Assembly: GCA_963835935.1 (NCBI GenBank)
Contig: CAWIHK010000001.1
Coordinates: 1,302,001-1,366,000, forward strand
Source: CAWIHK01 sp963835935
GTDB lineage: Bacteria; Bacteroidota; Ignavibacteria; UBA10030; CAVZMI01
Reading direction: 5' to 3'
Length of the DNA: 64,000 bases
Shown: positions 7,012 to 15,556 of the stretch, in pieces
How the letters are laid out: every line of letters begins with the position of its first letter
How positions within the stretch are numbered: the first letter of the stretch is position 1
Translations under genes and position numbers: made by a program
Notes under the pieces: model-generated
What the model was told of the DNA's origin: nothing
Seen by the model: only the letters and a program-made list of their open reading frames with translations
Database searches by the model: none

Positions 7012-8790
7012 GTGTTTGAACAACTAACCTCAGATGGCGAGAAAAATAAGACGTTTAAAGATGTAATGGGCAAACGAGGTGTACTCAAGAATTTGTCTAG
7101 TCATACCGTTAAAAATATCCTCGAAGCGGAAATGACTGATCGCCTCAAGCACAATAATCGCTCGCATGTCCGAACAACTAATGAGAACATCGGGAACGGA
7201 ATTAAATCGAAGATTGTTCAAAATACAGGAACGATTGTTAGTGGGGGTTCAAGTTATAAAAATAAAGAGTCTAAGCAGATCGTAAATAAAAAATATTGGT
7301 GGCGATTGGGCAACATCAAGGAGAAGATTCAAAGGAATTGGAAGATCGTACTGAGAACATTGACTCTCTTGGTCGATCTTGGAGGGACGGTGTTGAGCGG
7401 CGTCGCGGCGTACCACTTGCGTAATTTATTGCCGTATGTTCCCCATATAAAACAGCAAATATTTATTCTTCATGGAGCGCTGTTTTGTGCAGTGTTGTTC
7501 ATCGTCTCTCTCCTTTTGGGTATGTACAGAACGATGTGGCGAACCACTGCCGGCCGACAAAAGCGAGTTGCGTTAAAAAGTTATTTCTGGTCTATCTTTA
7601 TCGTTTTTAGTTTATTATACCTATTTCAACTCGGGCAATTTCCGAGACGGTTTACAATTCTCTTCTTCCTTCTTGTCCCTCCGGTTTTTGCATTCGGCAG
7701 GTACATTATTTATCATTTCAATCTCGCGATGCAGAAACATGGATACGGCAAATGCAACACACTCGTTGTTGCCACGGAAAATAGCCGGAGGGATTTATTC
7801 AAACGGTTCGATTACTTCCCGGAACTTGGATATAAAGTGAAGGGATTCGTGCTGAAAAACAATGGCACGATGTTCATCAAACCTCTGGTCAAAGAGATGG
7901 AATATTCAGAAGCCGCATTGTTCCGTGAGGCTCCATCACAGTTTAAAAATATTAGAAAGTATATCGATGATGAGAAAATCGGAGGAATTTTCATTCCTTC
8001 TGAAAGACTTATAACAAACGGCTACGCTGACATATTGAAAATGTGCCGTGAAAAAAATGTAAATCTTAAAATTCTTTCGCCGGAAACAGAGCATGTGCTT
8101 CGGCTGGCAAACATGGATGAGATTACAGGTATCTCGCTTTACAATTCCGAGCGGTGGAGAATAAATTTTTTTCAAAGAATAATCAAACGCACATTCGACA
8201 TCACGATTTCCGCGCTCATGATAATTATTTCACTTCCCTTAATGATCTGTACTGCACTCGCGATCATTCTCGATTCCGGTACGCCGGTTTTCTTCCGGCA
8301 AAAACGTGCAGGATTGAAGGGTGGGAAGACATTCGTTGTTTATAAATTCAGAACAATGGTGCGTAATGCTGACGTTCAAAAGAAAGCGCTTGAAGGCGCA
8401 AATGAATCACAGGAAGCGCTTTTTAAGATACGGAAGGATCCGCGGATAACAAGAGTAGGGAAAATACTTCGCAGGTTTAGTTTAGATGAGCTTCCACAAC
8501 TTTTCAATGTACTCAAAGGGGACATGAGGTTGGTTGGTCCACGGCCTTTACCTATCGAGGATTTTGATCAGGTGGAGGAGTCCGATCGATATTGGGATGC
8601 GATGCGTGCACGTGGATACGTCAAACCAGGCTTGACCGGGCTCTGGCAAATATCAGGCCGCAGTGATATAGGATTTACTGGGATGATTTTGCTCGATCTT
8701 TATTATGTCGAGAATCAATCCATTTTCCTTGATATTGGAATCTTGCTGGGAACAATCCCTGTCGTCCTTTTTGGCAGGGGGGCGTATTAG
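7012..8790 (+). CDS. Polyprenyl-phosphate sugar-1-phosphate transferase (exopolysaccharide initiating enzyme)
   Basis: 592 residues. After about 110 poorly conserved polar residues come four membrane helices (roughly residues 113-230), a CoA-binding-like Rossmann segment (NTLVVATENSRR), and a C-terminal bacterial sugar transferase domain: RTFDITISALMIIISLPLM re-entrant helix, FFRQKRAGLKGGKTF, YKFRTMV, RRFSLDELPQLFNVLKGDM and LVGPRPLP. This WbaP-like architecture transfers a sugar-1-phosphate from a nucleotide sugar to undecaprenyl phosphate, starting the repeat unit made by the upstream glycosyltransferases. The start GTG 7012 has a weak ribosome site; ATG 7066 is an alternative that would remove much of the odd N-terminus. 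Confidence 0.88.
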   Translation: MFEQLTSDGEKNKTFKDVMGKRGVLKNLSSHTVKNILEAEMTDRLKHNNRSHVRTTNENIGNGIKSKIVQNTGTIVSGGSSYKNKESKQIVNKKYWWRLGNIKEKIQRNWKIVLRTLTLLVDLGGTVLSGVAAYHLRNLLPYVPHIKQQIFILHGALFCAVLFIVSLLLGMYRTMWRTTAGRQKRVALKSYFWSIFIVFSLLYLFQLGQFPRRFTILFFLLVPPVFAFGRYIIYHFNLAMQKHGYGKCNTLVVATENSRRDLFKRFDYFPELGYKVKGFVLKNNGTMFIKPLVKEMEYSEAALFREAPSQFKNIRKYIDDEKIGGIFIPSERLITNGYADILKMCREKNVNLKILSPETEHVLRLANMDEITGISLYNSERWRINFFQRIIKRTFDITISALMIIISLPLMICTALAIILDSGTPVFFRQKRAGLKGGKTFVVYKFRTMVRNADVQKKALEGANESQEALFKIRKDPRITRVGKILRRFSLDELPQLFNVLKGDMRLVGPRPLPIEDFDQVEESDRYWDAMRARGYVKPGLTGLWQISGRSDIGFTGMILLDLYYVENQSIFLDIGILLGTIPVVLFGRGAY

Positions 8791-8810
8791 TATCTAAAGA
8801 GTTAAATCAG

Positions 8811-8924
8811 TGCAATATGCCGAAGGCATGCCTGTGGCAAAAGCAAAGAATTTTGCCCGCGAAACACACTGAATACGCTAAATGCAAAAAAAAAATTCCG
8901 TGTTGTTCCGCGTTTTTTGCGGGC
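8811..8924. repeat. Hairpin-rich intergenic repeat
   Basis: This contains TGCCGAAGGCATG near 8819, also found in inverted form inside the DUF559 gene at about 59980, and a GCCCGC (8855-8860) ... GCGGGC (8919-8924) inverted repeat enclosing a ten-base A run. No coding frame is convincing. It looks like debris of short dispersed elements. Confidence 0.45.
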
Positions 8925-9015
8925 GGCTACGCGCATTAAAATTATCATTTGCATTACGTAAAAGGATTTTGTTTTCGATAAATGTTTGGAGTACATTCTT
9001 CCCCCGGAATGACGA

Positions 9016-9924
9016 ATGATCATTAGCAAAATTCGATTCCAACATACAGCAATAATCATCCTGAGTATTATACTGATCAATGGATCACGGGCGAATTCTT
9101 TTTCTTCTTCCTCTCAAATAGATTCTTCATTCGATACAACATCACAAATTAATTACACGCGTCTCTCGATCGTCGGAGGATTGCTTCTCGGCGGTATGAC
9201 GGCAATTCATATTTTCGAACAAAATGGATGGTGGAAAAATAATCGAACGTCATTTCATTTCCGGGAGGACTTACGTTATTCACAAAACGTGGATAAAGCT
9301 GGGCATTTTTACGGAGCTTCTGCAATGGCGTTTGTTATCTCAAAGTCGATTGAAACTTGTAATGTCTTAGAAGAGAACGCATTGTTCATCGGCTGTGGAG
9401 GAGGACTTCTTTTCCAAACCTTCCTTGAAGTTGAAGACGGTTTTTCGAGATGGGGTTTCGATCGGGTTGATTTTTCGGCAGATGTCGGAGGTGCGGCATA
9501 TCCGATTCTTCAATATTACATTCCGGTTTTTAAAAATTTCAATATAAAATATAGTTATCACCCGGTTAATTTCAATAAACCGGGAACAGCATCCTATCCC
9601 GGACAAAAGCGTCTCATCAGCGACGATTACGAAGGCCAGACACTCTGGCTTAGTGTGAAAATGAAAAACCTCATTCCCAAATCTATTCAACCTCTCTGGC
9701 CAAAGTGGTTGGGTATTGCGGTTGGATATGGTGTACGCGATATCGATACAAATCATGATTATCCGGTTTTCTTCCTTGCTCCTGATCTCGATTTTTCGAA
9801 TATTATCCCGCACGACACATGGTTTCTACGGACACTAGGCGAAGCTCTGGATCATTTCCATTTCCCGCTTCCGGCTGTTCGATTTTCACGCCATGCTCCA
9901 ATCTGGTATGGAATATATTTTTGA
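9016..9924 (+). CDS. DUF2279 (YfiM-like) exported protein
   Basis: 302 residues with a hydrophobic N-terminus (AIIILSIILINGSRA) that looks like a signal peptide or anchor. The conserved block is VDKAGHFYGASAMAF, followed by FQTFLEVEDGFSRWGFDRVDFSADVGGA, matching the DUF2279/YfiM family found next to envelope genes. The biochemical role is unknown. It lies 12 bp before the Wzi-like gene on the same strand and so is probably co-transcribed with surface-polysaccharide export functions. Confidence 0.7.
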   Translation: MIISKIRFQHTAIIILSIILINGSRANSFSSSSQIDSSFDTTSQINYTRLSIVGGLLLGGMTAIHIFEQNGWWKNNRTSFHFREDLRYSQNVDKAGHFYGASAMAFVISKSIETCNVLEENALFIGCGGGLLFQTFLEVEDGFSRWGFDRVDFSADVGGAAYPILQYYIPVFKNFNIKYSYHPVNFNKPGTASYPGQKRLISDDYEGQTLWLSVKMKNLIPKSIQPLWPKWLGIAVGYGVRDIDTNHDYPVFFLAPDLDFSNIIPHDTWFLRTLGEALDHFHFPLPAVRFSRHAPIWYGIYF

Positions 9925-9935
9925 TGGAATTTTAA

Positions 9936-11711
9936 ATGATCAAAATTCATAAAAATAATTATAATGCAGAAAATCCTTTCTCGGTGGAATCTAAGATATG
10001 CATCTGGCATTCGATTTTATTTTTTGTCATGCTGACGCTATCTTTTACGCAGTTCATTCATGCACAGATTGAGACCGTTCCCGTCGCTAATCCGGTCTAT
10101 GATTTTCTCAAACGGATGGAAGTCCGCGGGCTGATCGGATCATATTCCGATGCAATTTTGCCTTTATCGAGAACCGAAGTTGCAAATTATATCAACCAGA
10201 TTCGCTCGAAGGATAATGAGCTGTCGGGAGTTGAACGGGCGCTGGCGAATGAATATTCGATAGAGTTCGGTTACGAACTATCGGGTTCATTGAAGAATTC
10301 GTATTCCTTGATTCCATCAAATGAAAGCGATTCTTTATTCTCACTTCTGCCATTATTTGGAGAAGAAGAGAAATATCTTTATAACTATGCCGATTCAAAT
10401 GCAACATTCTTCGTGGACGGGATTTTAAACATCGATGCACGCCGCAGCACGGGCCAGGTTCTCGGTGGAGCGAATGCGGAATTCTATCAGTTCGGAGGAA
10501 GAGTTCGAGGCACGATACTTAATCATTTAGGATATTACATACAGGAAACTAATGCCGCGTTTTATGGAAGCAGAGATGTTTTGAAACGAGATAAATTTAT
10601 TAGTCAGAGTTACGAACTCTCGGTCACAGACACAAAGAATTTTGATTTCATGGAGGGATATGCACGATACAATGCCGGAATCGTATCGCTCCAAATCGGA
10701 CAGGAACGACTGTTGTGGGGGAACGGTTACGGCGATAAGATGGTGCTCTCGGATTATCCACGTGAGTTTCCTTTTATACGGTTCGACGTAAAGTATAAAG
10801 CAATCACATATACTATGATTCATGCGTGGCTTCTGGGAACACCATCGACACTGAAATTCACTCTACCTTCAGATACAACTTCAATTTTTGAAGAGCCGGT
10901 AAATGCCGACAAATATTTTGCCGGGCATCGAATCGGATTTTCGTTCCCAAACCTGTTCGACATCGGTGCACAGGAAATGGTTATCTACAGCAACAGGCCG
11001 CCGGATTTGGCATTAATGAATCCTTTCAGTGTTCTCGAGTCGGCACAAAGATCGCGGGGAGAAAGAGACAACACATTCTGGGCATTCGATATCAAGACGA
11101 AGTTTATTCCGAAGGTGCAGTTGCAGGGAACAATATTATTCGACGATATAAATTTTCCCGTTCTTTTTTCAAATGTGTGGACCGATCGTTGGGCTGTACA
11201 ATCTGGTTTAATGATAACCGATCCTGCAGGCATTCCCAACACGAATATGATAGTCGAATACACGAAAGTTGAACCTTACGTATTCTCGCATGGGCGTTCA
11301 CGAGATGACAACTACTCGAGTAACGGTGTTCTTCTTGGCGATCAGATCGGCCCGAACTCTGACAGCTGGTTTTTACGAATCGATCAAAATCCAACCTGGC
11401 GTCTGCGGCTTTCTTTGTCGGGAGAGTTTCAACGAAAGGGTGAAAACATTGTCGATCCTTCCGGACATCTCCTTGAAAATGTTGGTGGTGATTTTTTACA
11501 GCCTCACCGCGATGGCATAGACAGCGATACCAAGAATTGGCTAGGGGGTGAACAGGTTCAAACCCTTCGGCTCAGAGGAAGTGCGACCTACGAAATTGTT
11601 CATCAATTCTTTATCGATGTCTGGTATCGATATGAAAGGCAACATGATCTTTTCCTTCATACAATTGGGGTGAATCATGATTTTGGAATTGAATTGAGAA
11701 TAGATTTATAG
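9936..11711 (+). CDS. Capsule assembly protein Wzi family, outer-membrane beta barrel
   Basis: 591 residues with a signal peptide (FFVMLTLSFTQFIHAQ) and then VYDFLKRMEVRGLIGSY, the usual N-terminal helical segment of the Caps_assemb_Wzi family. The rest alternates amphipathic strands, including IGQERLLWGNGYGDKM, and ends in a strand with a short hydrophobic terminus (FGIELRIDL). Wzi is an outer-membrane lectin-like barrel that anchors capsular or exopolysaccharide at the surface. Length agrees with Bacteroidota/Ignavibacteria homologues. It is the last gene of the surface-polysaccharide cluster. Confidence 0.85.
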   Translation: MIKIHKNNYNAENPFSVESKICIWHSILFFVMLTLSFTQFIHAQIETVPVANPVYDFLKRMEVRGLIGSYSDAILPLSRTEVANYINQIRSKDNELSGVERALANEYSIEFGYELSGSLKNSYSLIPSNESDSLFSLLPLFGEEEKYLYNYADSNATFFVDGILNIDARRSTGQVLGGANAEFYQFGGRVRGTILNHLGYYIQETNAAFYGSRDVLKRDKFISQSYELSVTDTKNFDFMEGYARYNAGIVSLQIGQERLLWGNGYGDKMVLSDYPREFPFIRFDVKYKAITYTMIHAWLLGTPSTLKFTLPSDTTSIFEEPVNADKYFAGHRIGFSFPNLFDIGAQEMVIYSNRPPDLALMNPFSVLESAQRSRGERDNTFWAFDIKTKFIPKVQLQGTILFDDINFPVLFSNVWTDRWAVQSGLMITDPAGIPNTNMIVEYTKVEPYVFSHGRSRDDNYSSNGVLLGDQIGPNSDSWFLRIDQNPTWRLRLSLSGEFQRKGENIVDPSGHLLENVGGDFLQPHRDGIDSDTKNWLGGEQVQTLRLRGSATYEIVHQFFIDVWYRYERQHDLFLHTIGVNHDFGIELRIDL

Positions 11712-11864
11712 TAAGTGTAATACTCACCGCTGTTCTGATTCCCCCTAATAAAAATCGAAAACAAGACATCCTTCCAAGTCGAGAATTGGTTTCCCAAGTA
11801 CCGGAGAAGTTGTTGATTCATAAAGGTTCCGCGATTGTGCGTTGAATCATCACATCATTTTATC

Positions 11865-11893
11865 TTGACTTTCCTTCAATTTAATGATATATT
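11865..11893 (+). promoter_or_regulatory. Promoter upstream of tRNA-Val / thrS operon
   Basis: TTGACT (11865-11870) and TATATT (11888-11893) with a 17-bp spacer, about 70 bp before the tRNA. A GGTGCC followed by eight T (11949-11962) directly before the tRNA might be a weak terminator or processing hairpin, but its stem (GCACC 11908-11912) is only 5 bp. Confidence 0.6.
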
Positions 11894-11963
11894 TAATTTC
11901 AATTCGAGCACCAGTTTCTTTATTGGTTGTTCATTCAAATAAGGGGCCGGTGCCTTTTTTTTA

Positions 11964-12037
11964 GGGCTCTTGGCGCAGTTGGTTAGCGCGCTTCCTTGAC
12001 ATGGAAGAGGTCATAGGTTCGAATCCTATAGAGCCCA
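11964..12037 (+). tRNA. tRNA-Val (anticodon GAC)
   Basis: The cloverleaf is complete: acceptor GGGCTCT/AGAGCCC, D arm GCGC-agttggtta-GCGC, anticodon arm CTTCC-TTGACAT-GGAAG with anticodon GAC, and T arm ATAGG-TTCGAAT-CCTAT. The discriminator base is A and CCA is not encoded. It lies 52 bp upstream of thrS on the same strand and probably shares its transcript. Confidence 0.95.
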
Positions 12038-12089
12038 CTTCGTTATCGGAGATTTCTCCGATTTTTTATATACAGACAAACGACGATTA

Positions 12090-14033
12090 ATGATGAGTAA
12101 TGTAAAAATCACATTCCCGGACGGCAAGTCGAAAGAATTCGAAAGCGGCGTTACCGGAAAAGAAATAGCAGAGAGTATAAGTAAAGGATTAGCACAAGCA
12201 GCCCTTGCTGTCTCCGTCAATGGTGAGACTTGGGATTTGGATCGTCCGATTACAGTCGATGCTAATTTCAAGATCCTGAAGTGGGAAGATGATGAAGGGA
12301 AGTATGCTTTTTGGCATAGTTCAGCTCACATTATGGCTGAAGCCGTTGAAGCTTTATTCCCTGGAACGAAATTTGGAGTAGGCCCTCCGATCGAGGTTGG
12401 TTTTTATTATGATGTCGATATCCCGGATCACAACTTAACCGCAGAAGATCTTACCCGGATCGAACATAAGATGTCTGAGTTGATAAAAAAAGATTCTCCG
12501 TTTATTCGGGAAGAAAAAGTTTGGGTTGACGCTGTTAAATTTTTTTCTGAGAAGAAGGATCCGTATAAACTGGAGTTGTTGGAAGGATTAAAAGGAGAGA
12601 CAATTACATTTTACCATAGCGGCGATTTTACCGATCTGTGCTACGGTCCGCATCTTCCAAGTAACGGGAAAATTAAAGCGTTAAAACTTTTAAGTGTTGC
12701 AGGAGCTTATTGGCGCGGTAATGAAAAAAATAAAATGCTCCAGCGAATATATGGAGTTACATTCCCGAACCAAAAAGAATTGGATTTGCATCTGCAACGT
12801 CTGGAAGAAGCTAAAAAGCGCGATCATCGCAAGCTCGGTCAGGAATTAGATCTTTTTCTTTTGACACCGAAAGTCGGCGGCGGATTACCTCTTTGGATGC
12901 CAAAAGGTACGGTCATCCGGGAAGTACTAGAAAGCTTTCTGCGTGAAGAACAAAAGAAACGCGGCTATTTGCCGGTGGTAACACCGCATATCGGAAATCT
13001 CAATTTATACAAGACGAGTGGACATTATCCATATTATAAAGACAGTCAATTCCCGCCAATTAAAGTTGAAGAAGAAGAATATCTTCTGAAACCCATGAAT
13101 TGTCCGCACCACTTTCAAATTTACGCAGCACGGCCGCACAGTTATCGTGAACTGCCGATTCGTTTATGTGAATTCGGAACGGTCTATCGATACGAACAAT
13201 CCGGCGAACTGAATGGCTTGACGCGTGTTCGTTCCTTCACTGTCGACGATTCACACATGTTCGTTCGTCAGGATCAATTGAAGCAAGAAGTGTGCGATGT
13301 AATTGATTTGATCAAACTCGTATTTAAGAATCTTGGATTCAGCGATTTCAAAACCAGGTTATCATTTCGCGATCCGAAAGATAAAGAAAAATTTGGCGGG
13401 CAGGATCATCTGTGGGAACAGGCTCAATCAGATATAAAAGCTGCTGCAGATCAGATGAGTCTCGATTATACTATTGCCGAAGGAGAGGCCGCATTCTACG
13501 GTCCCAAAATCGATTTCATCGTGAACGATGTTCTTAATAGAAAATGGCAATTGGGCACAGTGCAGATCGATTACGTGATGCCGGAAAGATTCGATTTGGA
13601 GTATACCGGTAATGACGGCCAAAAGCATCGTCCGGTTGTAATTCATCGTGCGCCATTTGGTTCAATGGAAAGATTTATTGGTGTTTTAATTGAACATTAC
13701 GCCGGTTATTTCCCGCTCTGGCTTGCACCGGTGCAGGCGGTCGTATTGCCAATATCGGATGCCTTTATTAGTTATGCAGAAGAAATTGTTGGAACATTGA
13801 AAAAAAATGATATTCGTATTGAACTTGATTATAGAAATGAGAAAATTGGTTATAAGATACGTGATTGGGAAACGAAGAAAGTTCCCTACATGTTGGTAGT
13901 TGGAGAGAAAGAGAAAAACTCCAGTACGGTTTCTGTCCGAATTCATAAAAAAGGGGACATCGGCCAGATGACGATTGGAGAATTAATTTCTCGAATAAAA
14001 GATGAAATTGACCGAAAAATACTCACAGCCTAG
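12090..14033 (+). CDS. thrS: Threonyl-tRNA synthetase
   Basis: 647 residues, the usual bacterial length. Domains in order: N-terminal TGS (about 1-62), editing domain with HSSAHIMAEA (HxxxH zinc/editing site near 72) and later FTDLCYGPHLPS, and a class II catalytic core with motif 2 (FGTVYRYEQSGEL) and motif 3 (PFGSMERFIGVLIEHY) plus the zinc ligand in LKPMNCPHH. The C-terminal anticodon-binding domain begins PVQAVVLPIS. It charges tRNA-Thr with threonine. Two adjacent ATGs at 12090 and 12093 are possible starts. It is the first protein gene of the thrS-infC-rpmI-rplT-pheS-pheT group. Confidence 0.97.
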   Translation: MMSNVKITFPDGKSKEFESGVTGKEIAESISKGLAQAALAVSVNGETWDLDRPITVDANFKILKWEDDEGKYAFWHSSAHIMAEAVEALFPGTKFGVGPPIEVGFYYDVDIPDHNLTAEDLTRIEHKMSELIKKDSPFIREEKVWVDAVKFFSEKKDPYKLELLEGLKGETITFYHSGDFTDLCYGPHLPSNGKIKALKLLSVAGAYWRGNEKNKMLQRIYGVTFPNQKELDLHLQRLEEAKKRDHRKLGQELDLFLLTPKVGGGLPLWMPKGTVIREVLESFLREEQKKRGYLPVVTPHIGNLNLYKTSGHYPYYKDSQFPPIKVEEEEYLLKPMNCPHHFQIYAARPHSYRELPIRLCEFGTVYRYEQSGELNGLTRVRSFTVDDSHMFVRQDQLKQEVCDVIDLIKLVFKNLGFSDFKTRLSFRDPKDKEKFGGQDHLWEQAQSDIKAAADQMSLDYTIAEGEAAFYGPKIDFIVNDVLNRKWQLGTVQIDYVMPERFDLEYTGNDGQKHRPVVIHRAPFGSMERFIGVLIEHYAGYFPLWLAPVQAVVLPISDAFISYAEEIVGTLKKNDIRIELDYRNEKIGYKIRDWETKKVPYMLVVGEKEKNSSTVSVRIHKKGDIGQMTIGELISRIKDEIDRKILTA

Positions 14034-14047
14034 GAGAAACATCCATC
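14032..14047 (+). promoter_or_regulatory. Ribosome-binding site and AUC start codon of infC
   Basis: AGGAG at 14032-14036, overlapping the thrS stop, is followed after 8 nt by ATC 14045-14047 in the infC frame. No ATG, GTG or TTG is available in this frame near here; the first GTG (14105) would delete the conserved NEEIRAPKVRV segment. The site therefore points to AUC initiation. Confidence 0.75.
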
Positions 14048-14650
14048 AACAAAGACGAAAAACGCATTCGCGTTAACGAAGAGATCCGCGCTCCAAAAGT
14101 TCGTGTGATCTCAGAAGAAGAAGGCCAACTCGGCATCATGGGCCCGAAGGAAGCGCTGCAATTAGCTCGCGAAAGGAGTAAAGATTTATTAGAAATTGTA
14201 CCGACCGCAAATCCTCCCGTTTGCAAAATTATGGATTTTGGAAAGTACAAGTACGAGATTAGCAAGAAGGAAAAACTTCAGCGCAAGCACCAGCATATAG
14301 CTCTGGTAAAAGAACTTCGGTTCCATCCCAACACTGATATTCACGATTTTGAATTTAAAGTGAAACATGCACGACAATTTCTTGATGAAGGAAATAAAGT
14401 GAAAGCAGTCGTCATGTTTAAAGGACGTGAAATCACCTATAAGGAACAAGGCGAAGATGTGTTGAAACGTTTGACTGAGAAAATTACAGATGTTTCAAAG
14501 ATCGATCAGGAATTAAAATTGGAAGGCCGTCAGATGGTGATGATTTTCGCCCCTGACAAATCGAAGAAAAAACAGGACTCCGCTAAAAAACCGGAAGTCC
14601 AGAAAGAAGAAAAAAAAGGGAGTACGCATGCCCAAGATGAAATCGAATAG
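14045..14650 (+). CDS. infC: Translation initiation factor IF-3, probable AUC start
   Basis: About 201 residues. The N-terminal domain (RVNEEIRAPKVRVI, GIMGPKEALQLA, NPPVCKIMDFGKYKYE) and C-terminal domain (KELRFHPNTDIHDFEFKVKHAR, KAVVMFKGREI, EGRQMVMIFAP) are both complete. A Lys/Glu-rich tail of about 30 residues is extra. IF3 binds the 30S subunit and rejects non-canonical start codons. Its own gene starting at a rare codon (AUU in E. coli, AUC in Myxococcus) allows autoregulation; the same is inferred here. The 3' end overlaps rpmI by 23 nt, so the two are translationally linked. Confidence 0.92.
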   Translation: MNKDEKRIRVNEEIRAPKVRVISEEEGQLGIMGPKEALQLARERSKDLLEIVPTANPPVCKIMDFGKYKYEISKKEKLQRKHQHIALVKELRFHPNTDIHDFEFKVKHARQFLDEGNKVKAVVMFKGREITYKEQGEDVLKRLTEKITDVSKIDQELKLEGRQMVMIFAPDKSKKKQDSAKKPEVQKEEKKGSTHAQDEIE

Positions 14651-14819
14651 CGGCGCGCGAAAGCGGTTTATAAAAACCGCCAGCGGAAAATTGAAGCGCC
14701 ACAAAGCGTTTCGAAGTCATATTCTGACTTCGAAATCGCGCAAACGAAAACGAGCGCTTCGTAAACCGACGTACGCGTCGAAACAGGAAACAAAAGCAAT
14801 AACAATATTATTACAATAA
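14628..14819 (+). CDS. rpmI: Ribosomal protein bL35
   Basis: 63 residues with the typical opening MPKMKSNSGARKRF and the basic body KRHKAFRSHILTSKSRKRKRALR. It is a 50S subunit component. ATG 14628 is preceded by GGGAG and lies inside the infC coding sequence, so translation is probably coupled. Position between infC and rplT is the conserved order. Confidence 0.96.
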   Translation: MPKMKSNSGARKRFIKTASGKLKRHKAFRSHILTSKSRKRKRALRKPTYASKQETKAITILLQ

Positions 14820-14852
14820 CATTAACGTAACGATTCAGGGCTATAATTTTTT

Positions 14853-14963
14853 GCCACTTCCGAAGGAATCCCTTCGGGAGAATTTCACGAATTGAGGTGA
14901 AAAGATGCAACGGAATAGTAAATCATTTAACGATTTATTATAAAAATTCGTGTAATTAGTGGC
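14853..14963. repeat. Long interrupted inverted repeat between rpmI and rplT
   Basis: GCCACT (14853-14858) plus AATTTCACGAATT (14881-14893) pairs with AATTCGTGTAATT-AGTGGC (14945-14963) with one mismatch. The left arm is split by a self-complementary block (CCGAAGG-aat-CCCTTCGG, 14860-14877). A close relative of that block occurs at 57411-57437. The structure could be a small mobile element or an unusual leader of the L20 gene. Confidence 0.55.
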
Positions 14964-15028
14964 CTATATTTTATAATGTTGAGTAGTTACACATTCACAA
15001 TAATAACTGACAGGAGAAAAGAGCAACT

Positions 15029-15376
15029 ATGCCTCGTTCGCAAAACAAAGTTGCCTCCCATCGCCGTCGCAAACGCCTTCTGGCGCAAGCGAAAGGTTAC
15101 TGGGGACGCAGAAGCAAAGTCCTAACGGTTGCAAAGCATTCGCTTGATAAAGCGATGCAGTATTCATACAGGGACCGTCGGGCAAAGAAAAGACTTTATA
15201 GAACACTCTGGATTGCGCGTATCAACGCTGCCGCCCGTTTACACGGAACAACCTATTCGAGGTTGATTTCGGCGTTAAACAAAAAACAGATTGATATCAA
15301 TCGCAAAATTCTTGCCGACCTTGCCGTCAATGATACAGCAGCGTTTGCCGAAATTGTAAAGTTTGCTTTATCATAA
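15029..15376 (+). CDS. rplT: Ribosomal protein bL20
   Basis: 115 residues, full length: opening MPRSQNKVASHRRRKRLL, then AKGYWGRRSKVLTVAKHSLDKA and YRDRRAKKRLYRTLWI, with the C-terminal globular domain (LIDINRKILADLAVN-type segment). It is a 50S assembly protein and in many bacteria the autorepressor of the infC-rpmI-rplT operon. AGGAG lies 15 nt before the ATG. The gap to rpmI (209 bp) is unusually long and holds an inverted-repeat structure. Confidence 0.97.
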   Translation: MPRSQNKVASHRRRKRLLAQAKGYWGRRSKVLTVAKHSLDKAMQYSYRDRRAKKRLYRTLWIARINAAARLHGTTYSRLISALNKKQIDINRKILADLAVNDTAAFAEIVKFALS

Positions 15377-15404
15377 TTTTCGTTATCTCTGAGTTTTCCA
15401 AGTA

Positions 15405-15478
15405 GTAGGTCGACCAGACTTGTGGTGAACGGCTCGACCGAGCTCGCCGAGGTCTTGTCGAACCACTGATCGACCTAC
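15405..15478. repeat. Hairpin repeat GTAGGTCGA ... TCGACCTAC
   Basis: Perfect 9-bp inverted repeat enclosing a nested region with CTTGTGGT and ACCAC arms and several TCGA-type palindromes. It sits between rplT and pheS and may form a long RNA hairpin. It resembles dispersed intergenic repeats elsewhere in the window (29676, 60071). No T-run follows the stem, so it is not a clear terminator. Confidence 0.5.
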
Positions 15479-15556
15479 AAGAATATTCAAAAGAGAACAA
15501 CGATTTTTTTTTATTTCAAATGTAAGTTCAGGTTAGCTTTAAAAAAGATTTTCTTC

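Noticed and set aside
8802..9080. Minus-strand 92-codon frame over the repeat region
   Set aside because: It runs through an A-tract and hairpin repeats and overlaps the start of the DUF2279 gene.
14105..14650. infC starting at GTG 14105
   Set aside because: This would remove the conserved NEEIRAPKVRV block. The AGGAG-spaced ATC at 14045 fits better.
15377..15556. T-box or attenuator before pheS
   Set aside because: The hairpin there lacks a T-box sequence and a T-run.
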